Source of the DNA: Phytomonospora endophytica
GTDB taxonomy: Bacteria; Actinomycetota; Actinomycetes; Mycobacteriales; Micromonosporaceae
Direction of reading: 5' to 3'
NCBI RefSeq assembly: GCF_014202425.1
Contig: NZ_JACHGT010000013.1
Location: 186,001-250,000, forward strand
DNA length: 64,000 nucleotides
The notes beneath the pieces were generated by a model. That model was not told the DNA's origin. It searched no databases and saw only the letters and a program-made list of their open reading frames with translations. The position numbers and the translations under genes are program-made. Below, piece by piece: positions 49,822 through 58,365 of the stretch (positions are counted from its first letter, which is position 1; each line of letters starts with the position of its first letter).

Positions 49822-51660
49822 TCAGTGCGAGGCGGTCAGCTTCGTGAGCAGCGCGGTGACCACACAGTCGGCGGTCGCCGAGTCGACCCGCCAGGGCTTG
49901 GCGGTGAGGGTGTCGCGGACCTCGCTGAACTCGTCTCCGGCGTAGACCGGCAGCAGCGCGGCGATCCCGCCGTGCGCGGCGGCGTGCGGTCCCCAGTCGG
50001 GATGGTTGGGCTCGGTCAGCATCGGCGCGACGAGCTCCACAGTGGACGGCCAGCCGGGCGTCCCGTAGCGGGTACTGGAAAGGCCGCCGCGGGCCGCGGC
50101 GATGAGCAGGCCCTGGCGCAGACCGCCGGCCTTGTTGTACTCCACGATCGTGGAGAGGTTGTGCGCCACGATGTCGCAGAAGACGCCGTGCTGGGTGCCG
50201 GCGAGCTGCCCGACGGTGTGTCCACTGGGGAGAGACCTGGTCGGGTCGGTGAGCCACCCGCCGAAGGCCTGCAGGGGCTCGCGGAGGTCGCCGCCGTGGG
50301 CGTCGGCGAGGTCGTCGATGGTGGAGTTCTCGTCGAGGCCGAGTTTCGCGCACCAGCTGCGGAACCAGCGCTGCGCCGAATGCCGGTGGTAGCACAGGAC
50401 CCGCCACAGGTCGCCCTTGCTGATCGGCACCTCCGGCTGCACCGCCGGGGACGTCGCCTGCCAGGTCCCCTCGACGATGCCGACGGCGGCCAGGTCGGTG
50501 ACGGTGAAGAGGTTCTGGGGATCGAGGCCGAGTTCGGCGCGCAGTTGCGCGGCGGCGTCGTCGGCGCCGAGGGCCGCGGCCTCGTCGAAGACCGTGGGGC
50601 GGTCGCCGAGCTGGGCGATGAAGTACGGGTGCCCGTGCTTGCCGGGTGCGAACCAGCTGACCAGGCCGCCCGGCGCGAAGTCCATGTGCTCGAAGACCGG
50701 GTCGAGCCCCGCGTCCTCGCTCGCGGTGTAGAGCCGCTCGTGGTGGTCGTTGTCGAAGGCGTAGGCGCGCAGCGCGACGAAGGCGGGCGCGATACGGGCC
50801 TCGGCGGCGAGCTTCTCGTGCAGGATCTTGCGCTCGGCCGTCGTGATGATGATGTGCAGCGCGAGGGCCTCGGCGATGTTGGCCGGCGGCGTCCAGCCGG
50901 GACGGCCCAGGCGCGCGGCCATGTCGACGACGGTGATGAGCATCCAGTTGCTGAAGGACGCGTCGTAGCGGCGCCGGTAGGCGGGCGGGAGTAGCCCGTA
51001 GACGCCCATCTCGTCGATGTCGGCGAGGCGGCTCAGGCTCAGCGAGCGATGGTCGCGCAGGACGTGCCGGGTGGCGCGGAAGGCGATGTCCTGCACGGCT
51101 CCGGCGGCGAGCCGGGCGGTGAGCTCGTCGGTGCTGTCCCCGGGCGCCGCCTCGGGGTCGTATCCGAAGGCGCGCAGGGGAAACGGCGACGGACGCAGGG
51201 AGGCCAGCAGCAGGCGCTCGCGCATCACGTCCGGCGGTGTCGGCGGGCGCTCGGGCGGCGCGGGCTCGACGCTCAGCGGGCTCGTGGCGCACTCGGCGCG
51301 CTCGGGGGTGTCGCCGAGCAGCGACTCGTCGAGTTTCACGCCGCAGTGGGCGATGCGCCAGTCGGCGAGCAGGACCGAGGAGTCGAGGGTGTGCCGGACC
51401 ATCGTCGCGGTGGCGCGCTCGGCCTCGGCGAGGTTGATCGCGTCGAGCGGGACGATGACGTGCGCGCCACCGGGCTTGGTGCACACGTGGAGGTCGGTGA
51501 TGTGCAGTTCGGCTTCGGTGCCCTTGCCGGTCAGGCCTTCGGTCGTCATGAGTTGCCACAGGTTGAGGCGCAACAGGGATTCGGCGCCGACCTGCTGCAA
51601 CGAGTCCATGCGTGGGCGCGCCTGGGGTTGTGACAACCGCACCTCGACCGGATAACGCAT
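49822..51660 (-). CDS. conserved hypothetical protein, paralogue 2 of local trio
   Basis: A 612-residue protein when started at ATG 51660 (MRYPVEVRLSQPQARPRMD), the codon that aligns with the start of paralogue 1 (MDYALHVHLSPPDGRARL). ATG 51666 is two codons earlier, and the frame is open back to 51849 through AT-rich, non-coding-looking sequence. Shared features with paralogue 1: SVLLADWRIAHCGVKLDESL, YGLLPPAYRRRYDASFSNWM, FAPGGLVSWFAPGKHGHPYF and RYGTPGWPSTVEL. Function unknown; no catalytic motif or membrane segment is recognised. Confidence 0.8.
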   Translation of the reverse strand: MRYPVEVRLSQPQARPRMDSLQQVGAESLLRLNLWQLMTTEGLTGKGTEAELHITDLHVCTKPGGAHVIVPLDAINLAEAERATATMVRHTLDSSVLLADWRIAHCGVKLDESLLGDTPERAECATSPLSVEPAPPERPPTPPDVMRERLLLASLRPSPFPLRAFGYDPEAAPGDSTDELTARLAAGAVQDIAFRATRHVLRDHRSLSLSRLADIDEMGVYGLLPPAYRRRYDASFSNWMLITVVDMAARLGRPGWTPPANIAEALALHIIITTAERKILHEKLAAEARIAPAFVALRAYAFDNDHHERLYTASEDAGLDPVFEHMDFAPGGLVSWFAPGKHGHPYFIAQLGDRPTVFDEAAALGADDAAAQLRAELGLDPQNLFTVTDLAAVGIVEGTWQATSPAVQPEVPISKGDLWRVLCYHRHSAQRWFRSWCAKLGLDENSTIDDLADAHGGDLREPLQAFGGWLTDPTRSLPSGHTVGQLAGTQHGVFCDIVAHNLSTIVEYNKAGGLRQGLLIAAARGGLSSTRYGTPGWPSTVELVAPMLTEPNHPDWGPHAAAHGGIAALLPVYAGDEFSEVRDTLTAKPWRVDSATADCVVTALLTKLTASH

Positions 51661-52182
51661 TCCCATACCGTAACGGGCGCCGAGCGTGTTCCGCGTCCGC
51701 GATAGCCGTTGTTCGATGGATATGACGGGCTTCCACGTATTGAGCTGGGCTAACACATTTCTCCGTTGCGATCTTGTGACCTCCGAATGCAACTTGCAGT
51801 CGAACGATTGTGACGGAAACGGCTGCGACACAGCACGGTCGGTAACCATATGGAGAAAGGCTCGTTGAAAAGCGCGGGGGGACCGTTCCGGGCGGCGACG
51901 ATGTCGCGCTTCGAGCGGTGGATCGCCGCTCCGGTAAGGGAAACCGCCGCCGCGGAATGCCGGAAACCGTGGGCTCGCGTGACGGTCTCGTGTTCACGCG
52001 ACCGTGGGTGAGCTCTCGATCGCACAGGTAGGAAAAGTGTCGGGAAGGCGTCAGAAATATTGGACCAATACGGACCAAGCGTTAGCCTGCGCTCGGAGCG
52101 CGAACGGTGCCGGGGGCGACGCGCGAGTAACAACGGAATACTCCGCCCGGACACACCGGGGATGCGCGGATAAAGCCGCGGG
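51661..52182. other. AT-richer intergenic region between paralogues 2 and 3
   Basis: 522 bases, clearly lower in GC than the flanks, without a supported ORF. It contains a perfect palindrome ATTGGACCAAT at 52059-52069 followed by a partial repeat GGACCAA at 52072-52078, a possible operator. It presumably holds the promoter of paralogue 2. Confidence 0.45.
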
Positions 52183-52581
52183 TCAATCGATCAATTGCAC
52201 AGTGGAATGCCCCGCCGGGCATAAATCCGGGGTCGGGCAGTGCCATGAGCGTGTCTGCCGCGGCTGCACCCGGCTGCACGAGATGTGCCAGTCCAGCAGC
52301 AGCATCCCCTCGGCCACCGCGAGCGTCGCGATCGCCCAGGCGCGGTCCTCGGCCTCGGCGCGCGAAGGCGCGTGGATGTGCATCATCAGGTGCACGCCGT
52401 TGGGGTGCGGGCGGATGCGCAGCAGCGGACGCGGCCGTCTTTCGGTGAGCAACTGGTGTTCCCGGTCGAGGTACCGCCGCAGGGGAGGTTGGAGGATGCG
52501 GGCCACCCCATGCTGTTGGGGCGCGTCGAGGGGTGGCGTTCCGGCCGGCTGGCGGAGACGGACGTCGACGATGTACAACAT
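52183..52581 (-). CDS. paralogue 3, N-terminal domain only
   Basis: A 132-residue protein starting MLYIVDVRLRQPAGTPP. It aligns with the N-terminal domains of the two large neighbours (PVEVRLSQPQARP; MLLLDWHISCSRVQP vs VLLADWRIAHCGVKL) but stops directly after that domain in a Cys/Pro-rich tail. It is either a truncated family member or a deliberately stand-alone domain. ATG 52581 lies exactly 7 bases after TAATCT, a leaderless arrangement that supports this start and suggests the gene is expressed. Confidence 0.68.
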   Translation of the reverse strand: MLYIVDVRLRQPAGTPPLDAPQQHGVARILQPPLRRYLDREHQLLTERRPRPLLRIRPHPNGVHLMMHIHAPSRAEAEDRAWAIATLAVAEGMLLLDWHISCSRVQPRQTRSWHCPTPDLCPAGHSTVQLID

Positions 52582-52959
52582 GGTCGTCAGATTAGGACAA
52601 GAACGACGGCCCGTAACGGACATGCTGTGCGACAGTCGCATCAACGAGTGTTGGCAAGCGAGGGTCGTTCCGAACTTGAGTACTCCACCAGACATCGAGA
52701 CCGGAAAATCCGTACTCGGTTCGGGCCGCACGCGAGTTGGGCGGCGCGTGGAACAGGTCCGGTGGGGCAGGGACGAATGTAGGACGCGGGCGGTTGCCGC
52801 AACAGGGGCTTAAGGCCTGAGTGGGGACGTGCCGGCTCGCCCTGTAGGCCGCGACCCGCCGAAATCCAGCCGACGCGGCCCCGCGCCGGCACCGTCCCGT
52901 GTGGACACCTGCACGTGTCGGGTTGCGCTAGGGGTGGGGAGGTGGGGGAGTATGGGCGG
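52582..52959. promoter_or_regulatory. divergent region between paralogue 3 and the membrane protein gene
   Basis: 378 bases without a supported ORF. On the minus strand TAATCT (52594-52589) is the -10 box of paralogue 3. On the plus strand GGGGGAG at 52944-52950 is the ribosome binding site of the GTG at 52960. No clear promoter for that gene is visible. Confidence 0.5.
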
Positions 52960-53490
52960 GTGATAGCCACCGAGACCCGCCCCGTGGACCCCGGCGACCC
53001 CTACGTCGACCCGCCGCGCAACTGGAAGCGCGTCGGGCTCCTCACGGGCGTCTGGGTGGCGCTGTGGATCCTGGTGGGGGCGATGGGCTGGCTGGTCATG
53101 CAGGTCCCGATCCTCCAGGAGGAGGCGCGCCCCACGAACTCGGCCGAGTCGCCGACGCTGGCCGTCGACTCCTTCTTCAACGAGGTCTACTCGCGCGAGG
53201 ACGCCGCCGCGGCCGGGGAGTTCGCCTGCGACGTCGCCGGTGCGCCCGACGCGCAGACCATGATCAACGACCGCAAGTCCCTGGAGACGTCCTACGGGGC
53301 CATCAACGTGACCTGGAAATGGGAGCCCGGCCAAGGGCAGACCGACGGCGACCGCACCGCCATGCTCGTCACCTTGAAGTACCAGGGACCGCGCTACACC
53401 GACGCCGTCGACTGGCAGATGAACCTCGAACGCCACGACGGCTGGTGCGTGGCGTCGATGACGCTCGTCCCCTCGCCGTCCGGCAGCTGA
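52960..53490 (+). CDS. membrane-anchored protein with extracytoplasmic NTF2-like domain
   Basis: A 176-residue protein. After a short cytosolic start (VIATETRPVDPGDPYVDPPRNWKR region) comes one transmembrane helix (GLLTGVWVALWILVGAMGWL, about residues 29-48), then an extracytoplasmic domain with FFNEVYSREDAAAAGEFACD and DGWCVASMTLVPSP. The helix-then-sheet pattern and two Cys resemble the SnoaL/NTF2-like lipoprotein or Mce-associated type domains. GTG 52960 has GGGGGAG nine bases upstream. It converges with the next gene at one base. Role unknown. Confidence 0.78.
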   Translation: MIATETRPVDPGDPYVDPPRNWKRVGLLTGVWVALWILVGAMGWLVMQVPILQEEARPTNSAESPTLAVDSFFNEVYSREDAAAAGEFACDVAGAPDAQTMINDRKSLETSYGAINVTWKWEPGQGQTDGDRTAMLVTLKYQGPRYTDAVDWQMNLERHDGWCVASMTLVPSPSGS

Positions 53491-53491
53491 C

Positions 53492-54067
53492 CTACTCCAC
53501 CCACAGCAGGTGGATCTCCACCTTCTCCGTCCGCGGCGTCTCGCCCGTCCGCGACCAGCGGTACCAGGCCGCCTCCTCGCAGACCCGCAGGCAGATGTCC
53601 CCGCGGTCCTCGTAGGGTTCGCTGGCCGCGCGCAGACCACGCCGCTCACCGTCCGGAATGGACTGTGCCAGCCGGCGGCCGTTGAGTCCGGCGACCTCGC
53701 TGGCCGGCATCGGCCGGCGGATCGGCGGGGTCTCCAGGCGCACGAGCCGGTCGAGGACCGTCCCGATGTCGTGGATGATCTTGTTCTCCGGGAAACCGGG
53801 CTGCTCGATCCACACGCGCTCGATCGGCACGAGGGGCGCGAACACCTCGACGCCCTCGTCCTCGGCCCGGTAGAAGTCGGCCTCGGTGAGGATCGGGACG
53901 AAGGCCTGATCGCCCCGGAAAACCTTGTCATCGGCGCGCAGGTCGTAACGCCAGCCGGAACCGGGGCTGCCGACGATCACGCGCTCGCCGCGCAGCTCGT
54001 CGACCGACACCGCGGGACTGGGCACCAGCGGTATCGGTGAGCGAACGGTGAACTTCTCGTCGTGCAC
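53492..54067 (-). CDS. hypothetical protein
   Basis: A 191-residue soluble protein (MHDEKFTVRSPIPLVPSP...) from GTG 54067, with GAGG eight bases upstream. Beta-rich N-terminus (GERVIVGSPGSGWRYDLRADD) and a C-terminal segment ending EKVEIHLLWVE. No known domain is recognised. It is convergent with the membrane-anchored gene, with stops one base apart. Confidence 0.72.
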   Translation of the reverse strand: MHDEKFTVRSPIPLVPSPAVSVDELRGERVIVGSPGSGWRYDLRADDKVFRGDQAFVPILTEADFYRAEDEGVEVFAPLVPIERVWIEQPGFPENKIIHDIGTVLDRLVRLETPPIRRPMPASEVAGLNGRRLAQSIPDGERRGLRAASEPYEDRGDICLRVCEEAAWYRWSRTGETPRTEKVEIHLLWVE

Positions 54068-54479
54068 CCGACAATCCTCGCATGACCACGAACAGTGACA
54101 GATGCCCCAGGTGGGCAGGATACGTCAACCGTACGGTTGGCGATTCCGATGCCTGTATTCACTTAGTTGTCGTACCCTCGGACACTTGCGCCTTCGCCGC
54201 CGGTTTTCCGCGATGAGGTGATGATCGCGGGGCCCGTGACGATGCGTGAGGGTCTTCGGGATGCGGTCTTTCTGGGGCGTGAATACAGCATAGGCAGGTT
54301 TCAGAGGCAAGCGGAGTCTTCGCGGCCACGCGGTTTTCAGTGCCCGCATGCCGGGACGAACGCACGTGCGCATGCACGAGATCCCTGTACAGGGGCGGTT
54401 TCCGGGTCCGATCATGCGTCCACAGTCGACGAAGTGGCGGTGCCGTCCACGAAGGACGGCACCGCCGGAGCGAACGGGA
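54068..54479. other. intergenic region with palindromic operator-like site
   Basis: 412 bases without a supported gene. A perfect 14-bp palindrome CAACCGTACGGTTG lies at 54126-54139, about 60 bases upstream of the GTG at 54067, suggesting an operator for a dimeric repressor. Small ORFs here lack ribosome binding sites and domain features. Confidence 0.45.
54436..54466. terminator. terminator after the CPBP gene
   Basis: Perfect 13-bp inverted repeat GGCGGTGCCGTCC / GGACGGCACCGCC with loop ACGAA, 13 bases beyond the CPBP stop on its coding strand. No long T-run. Confidence 0.7.
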
Positions 54480-55271
54480 TCAGATGAGGTTCAGCGCGAC
54501 TGCGGCGACTCCGAGGGTCGCCAGGACCGTCGTCACGCCGACGTGCATCGCGATCGACAGCCGGATGTCCTTCTTGCGCCAGACGAGCCACGGCCCCGGG
54601 AGGAAGAAGATCACCCGCGACACGATCCCCCACGGCGACCAGAAGTGGTAGACGGAGAACAGGACGGTGTTCAGCACCGGAGCCGCTCCCCGCAGGTGGG
54701 CCATGCGCGGCAGCAGGAAACCCCGGAAGTAGAGCTCCTCGATGAGCGGCAGCGAGATCCCGGTCAGCGGCAGGGAGATGACCATCGTGGTGAGCACGAC
54801 CGAGTGCGAGTACCCGTTGATGTAGGTGGTCGCGCTGCCGCCGGCGTTGGTGTACGGCACCCAGGTGAAGAAGTGGTCGAACATAAAGGAGTCGAGCGGC
54901 GTCGCCAGCGAGGACAGCACGAGCATCCACAGGAACACCGCGATGCCCAGCTTGACGACCTTCCCACGCGGCAGCGGTTTGTCGGTGTAGTGCAGCACCC
55001 CACGCAGTGAGAAGCGGCCGTTGCGGCGGCGGCCCATCAGGTAGAGCCCCGCCAGGAGCGGGAACAGGACGATGCACAGGGCGATCGACCAGGCCAGGAA
55101 GATCGGGTACTCGATGGCCTTGACGAAGGGCTCGGCGATGAGGAAGTAGGCGGCGACGATCAGGGCGCCGGGAATCAGGTGCAGCGCGATCGTCAGCGGA
55201 AGGGAATGGCGGTCGGCGAGCAGCTTGTCGGCCAGGCGGCCGAGCGGGCCGGACTTGCGGGTGGTCTCCAT
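54480..55271 (-). CDS. CPBP family intramembrane metalloprotease
   Basis: A 263-residue membrane protein with about seven hydrophobic segments. The CPBP (Abi) motif EELYFRGF begins at Glu178-Glu179, and the second motif YHFWSPWG carries His209; together these form the intramembrane zinc site of Rce1-like proteases. ATG 55271 (METTRKSGPLGRL) is preferred to the upstream open frame because the extra N-terminus is Cys/His-rich and implausible. Possible roles in this family include maturation or immunity functions for secreted peptides; no partner is seen here. Confidence 0.9.
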   Translation of the reverse strand: METTRKSGPLGRLADKLLADRHSLPLTIALHLIPGALIVAAYFLIAEPFVKAIEYPIFLAWSIALCIVLFPLLAGLYLMGRRRNGRFSLRGVLHYTDKPLPRGKVVKLGIAVFLWMLVLSSLATPLDSFMFDHFFTWVPYTNAGGSATTYINGYSHSVVLTTMVISLPLTGISLPLIEELYFRGFLLPRMAHLRGAAPVLNTVLFSVYHFWSPWGIVSRVIFFLPGPWLVWRKKDIRLSIAMHVGVTTVLATLGVAAVALNLI

Positions 55272-55360
55272 GTCGATGATGCTGTCCGGGCGCGCGGACA
55301 CCGCGCTGACACCACACTGACACCAGTGTGGGGCGGGGTGGCGCACCCGCCCCGGTGGCG

Positions 55361-56248
55361 TCAGCCGCCCTGTTCGAGGGCGGTCGCGATGATCGTCTTG
55401 CTGTCGTCATGCAGGGCTTCCGCAGGCGATTTACCCGTCGCGGCGAGATAGGCGTCGACGATCCGGTTCGCCGCGGAGTAGCCGGCGCCGGTCGGGAGTC
55501 CGACGGGGGTGGCGCCGTGAGCCGCGGCGATGACGTCGCCGTGCACCCAGGCCGCGAAGTTCTGCATGCCCGTCACGCCGAGCCCGGTGACGACCTTCGC
55601 GAAGACCTCGTCGTCGTGGAGGTGTGGAACGCCGATGCGGGTGCGGCCGAGGTCGTCGCCGTGGAGCGAACGCGCGAAGGCGTCGGCGAGGCCTTCGGAG
55701 ACGACGTGCTCGCCGACGTCGACGGTCGCCGGGTTCCACACGACGCCGCCGGGCAGGTAGCGGAGGTTGTGGTTGAGCTCGTGCACGGCGGTGGCCTCCA
55801 GCCGTGCCAGGTTCTCCGGTGACGGCCACAGGGTGATGGCGATGTGGCCGGTGACGCTGCCGTTGCCGGTGACGCCGAGGGAGTGCCCCATGAAGAGCTC
55901 GTCGCCGGGGTCGCCGAGCAGGAGGAGGACGGTGATGTCGGGGACGTCGAGACCTCCGACGGCCGCCGTCTGCGCGGCGAGCGCGTCGTCAAGGGCTCGC
56001 TGGATCCGTTGCCAGGCCTCGGCTTCGGCCAAGGTCGCCAGGGCGTCGAGGCAGCGTTCCCCGTCACGGTCGAAGGGGAACCCGGCCGAGCGGCCGTGGA
56101 AGGCGACGAGGTCGACCTCGCCGGGGAAGTAGCGGTACAGGCCCCTGGCGGGTTCGAGCATCTCGCGCAGGAGGCGCTCGCGGTCGGCGGGCAGGGCGGT
56201 GAGGACGGCGTGCATGCCGGTGTGGGTGTCGAGGACGGTGATCGTCAT
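55361..56248 (-). CDS. DUF2268 putative zinc-dependent protease
   Basis: A 295-residue protein with HELNH at residues 156-160 in EATAVHELNHNLRYL and a downstream Glu185 in VVSEGLADAFA, matching a gluzincin-type zinc site (HExxH plus E). The length and N-terminal domain fit the DUF2268 family of predicted Zn proteases, present in Bacillus and actinobacteria. Cytosolic, no signal peptide. ATG 56248 lies 7 bases after TAACGT, no Shine-Dalgarno. Confidence 0.88.
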   Translation of the reverse strand: MTITVLDTHTGMHAVLTALPADRERLLREMLEPARGLYRYFPGEVDLVAFHGRSAGFPFDRDGERCLDALATLAEAEAWQRIQRALDDALAAQTAAVGGLDVPDITVLLLLGDPGDELFMGHSLGVTGNGSVTGHIAITLWPSPENLARLEATAVHELNHNLRYLPGGVVWNPATVDVGEHVVSEGLADAFARSLHGDDLGRTRIGVPHLHDDEVFAKVVTGLGVTGMQNFAAWVHGDVIAAAHGATPVGLPTGAGYSAANRIVDAYLAATGKSPAEALHDDSKTIIATALEQGG

Positions 56249-56255
56249 GCGGGGG

Positions 56256-56261
56256 ACGTTA
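56256..56261 (-). promoter_or_regulatory. leaderless-type -10 box of the DUF2268 gene
   Basis: TAACGT on the minus strand, 7 bases before ATG 56248. Confidence 0.45.
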
Positions 56262-56282
56262 AAGCCTGCTGTCGCGTCAGGG

Positions 56283-57170
56283 TCAAGTCGTGTTCCGCGG
56301 ATCGGCGGCCGTCGCGCCTCGCACGAAGCGGCGCAGTGCGGTGCGGGTGATCTCGGGTTGTTCGAGCCAGGGTTCGTGTCCGGCGTCGTCGATGCGGGTC
56401 AGGGGGACGTCGAGCCGGTGCGCGAGTGCTTCGAGCGCCGACAGCGGCCGGGGATCTTGGGCGCCCGCGAGGATCTCGACCCGGGCGGGCAGGCGCTCGC
56501 GCAGTGCGTCGAGGTGGTGGTCGAGGAGGTCGGCGCGGCCTTCCGCGCCGAGCTGGCTGTTCATGTCCCAGTTGATGGGGCGCTGGTGTCGCGCGCCTTG
56601 TGCGGCCCAGTGCCGGCCGCGTGTGAGATCGGCGTGGTCGGTGAACCAGGACAGCGTGAGGTACTCGACCTCCTCTTCCTCCGTGCGCCGCGGTGTTTCG
56701 GTCAGGAGACGGAGGCGCTCTCGTTCCTCGGCCGACATCCGGCGGTGGCGTTCGTGCCGGTCCTGCGTGCGCCACTCGCCGATGAAGGGCCCGCACATCA
56801 GCAGCAGCGCGGCCACCCGGCCGGGGTGGGCCAGACAGAAGCGGGCGGCCAGGTTGGTCCCGTAGGAGTGTCCAATGAGGACGACGGAAGGCGCGTCCCA
56901 GCCGTCGAGGAGCTCGGCCAGGTCGTCGATGTGCCTGGCGAAGGTGTGGCGGCCCCGCCACGGGGAACCGCCCGTACCGCGCTGGTCGTAGCGATAGACC
57001 GGTGCCAGATCGGCGATCGCGGGGGCGACGTCGCCCAGGTAGTCGGGGAGACCCGGTCCGCCGTGGAGCATGACCACCGGCGGCCTGCGGCTGGTGTCGC
57101 CCAGGGCGACCCAGCTGATGCGGGCCCCGTCGGTCATCGCAGCGAGGCCGCGGGTCTCCGTCACCGTCAC
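56283..57170 (-). CDS. alpha/beta hydrolase, proline iminopeptidase-like
   Basis: A 295-residue S33-type hydrolase. MLHGGPGLPDYL is the oxyanion HGGPG block, LIGHSYGTNLAARF contains the nucleophile Ser, YRYDQRGTGGS is a hallmark of prolyl aminopeptidases, and GHEPW carries the catalytic His. GTG 57170 is chosen since TAGCTT lies exactly 7 bases upstream; GTG 57164 is two codons later. Probably cytosolic peptidase or esterase; substrate unknown. Confidence 0.9.
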   Translation of the reverse strand: MTVTETRGLAAMTDGARISWVALGDTSRRPPVVMLHGGPGLPDYLGDVAPAIADLAPVYRYDQRGTGGSPWRGRHTFARHIDDLAELLDGWDAPSVVLIGHSYGTNLAARFCLAHPGRVAALLLMCGPFIGEWRTQDRHERHRRMSAEERERLRLLTETPRRTEEEEVEYLTLSWFTDHADLTRGRHWAAQGARHQRPINWDMNSQLGAEGRADLLDHHLDALRERLPARVEILAGAQDPRPLSALEALAHRLDVPLTRIDDAGHEPWLEQPEITRTALRRFVRGATAADPRNTT

Positions 57171-57177
57171 GACGACG

Positions 57178-57183
57178 AAGCTA
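57178..57183 (-). promoter_or_regulatory. leaderless-type -10 box of the iminopeptidase-like gene
   Basis: TAGCTT on the minus strand, 7 bases before GTG 57170. Confidence 0.42.
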
Positions 57184-57252
57184 CCGGTTCTCCCCGCCAC
57201 CGACCTCAGTCGCGCCGGGCGGTGATGGTGAACATCCAGCCGATCCCGAAGC

Positions 57253-58365
57253 CTACCCCTCCAGCGGAGCCCCGCGCTGCTGCATGAACACGCCCGGGTC
57301 CACGGCACCCGTGTTGTTGGTGTCGTTGTTGAGATGCACCTCGAAGTGCAGGTGCGGGCCTGAGGAGTTGCCCGAGGTGCCGCTGATCCCGATCGGCTGC
57401 CCCGCGGTCACGTTCTGCCCGACGAACACACTCGGCTGGACCTGCATGTGGCAGTACCGGGTGACGACACCGGCGGCGTGGGTGATCTCGACGTACCAGC
57501 CGCAGCCCATGATCGACGGCGAACCGTCCACATCGCACGAATAGGGCGCGCCACCGGGCGTCGAGGCGTTACACGTCACGACCGACACCACGCCGGCCGA
57601 GGCCGCGTGAATCGTCGTCCCGCGCGGGGAACCGAGGTCGACGCCGTGGTGGTCGGGGCGTTCGGCGGTCCGGAAACCCGAGACGATCCCCTCCTTGACC
57701 GGAGCCGTCCACCCCGAAGCCGAGATCTCACCGGCATTGGCGCAGGTGCCCGCGTTCCCACCGACCACCGAGCGCGCGGCGCCGTCGGCGAGCGTGTTGA
57801 CGACATCGGTCGCCAGCGGCTCCCACTTCGCGTACGCGTTCGGGAAAGCCGAGACCTGAACCCGTTGCGCCGCAACGGTCAACGGCATCGTCTCCCAGCC
57901 GTCGATGGTCTTGAGCTTGCCGTAGAAGCGGCCCGCCGCGTACGACGGATCCTGCACCTGATCGGGCGTACCCCAGCCCGCGCTCGGCCGCTGCTGGAAC
58001 AACCCGAGCGAGTCGTGGTCGTTGCGGTCCCCGAGGTGACCGTAGTTGTGCAGCGTCGACTCCTGCATCGCCGTCGCGATCGCGATCACCCAGCCGCGCG
58101 GCGGGATCTTCTTCTCCTGCCCGACCTTGATGATGATCGCCGCGTTCAGCCGCTGCTCGTCGTTGAGGTTCCCCACCTTCGGCAGGTCCGCCTCGACGTT
58201 GATCGCATTCGTGGTGCCGCAACCGATCAGGTTGATCCCCGGCTGCGACGGCTGAGCCGAGAAGAACGTGTAGACCACCGTTCCCGCGCAGCACAGTAGA
58301 AGGGCCGTCGCGCTCGCCACCCAGGCGACGACACGACCCCGTCTGCGGCCGGATCCCGTCAGCAT
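57253..58365 (-). CDS. lysozyme-like plus M23 peptidase cell-wall hydrolase (VirB1-like)
   Basis: A 370-residue envelope protein. One transmembrane/signal anchor lies near residues 12-36 (VVAWVASATALLLCCAGTVVY). A lysozyme-like domain spans about 75-190, with AIATAMQESTLHNYGHLGDR containing the catalytic Glu and SLGLFQQRPSAGWG. The C-terminus (about 235-365) is an M23/LytM endopeptidase with HHGVDLGSPRG and HLHFEVH, the zinc ligands. Such two-domain hydrolases open peptidoglycan for type IV secretion machines. Its ATG overlaps the preceding stop (TGATG), so it belongs to the T4SS-like operon. Confidence 0.9.
   Translation of the reverse strand: MLTGSGRRRGRVVAWVASATALLLCCAGTVVYTFFSAQPSQPGINLIGCGTTNAINVEADLPKVGNLNDEQRLNAAIIIKVGQEKKIPPRGWVIAIATAMQESTLHNYGHLGDRNDHDSLGLFQQRPSAGWGTPDQVQDPSYAAGRFYGKLKTIDGWETMPLTVAAQRVQVSAFPNAYAKWEPLATDVVNTLADGAARSVVGGNAGTCANAGEISASGWTAPVKEGIVSGFRTAERPDHHGVDLGSPRGTTIHAASAGVVSVVTCNASTPGGAPYSCDVDGSPSIMGCGWYVEITHAAGVVTRYCHMQVQPSVFVGQNVTAGQPIGISGTSGNSSGPHLHFEVHLNNDTNNTGAVDPGVFMQQRGAPLEG

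Noticed and set aside
51661-51849. N-terminal extension of paralogue 2
   Set aside because: AT-rich, unlike the gene's codon use, and without counterpart in paralogue 1.
54167-54487. Small plus- and minus-strand ORFs in the 54.1-54.5 kb gap
   Set aside because: No ribosome binding site, no domain, overlapping one another and the CPBP terminator.
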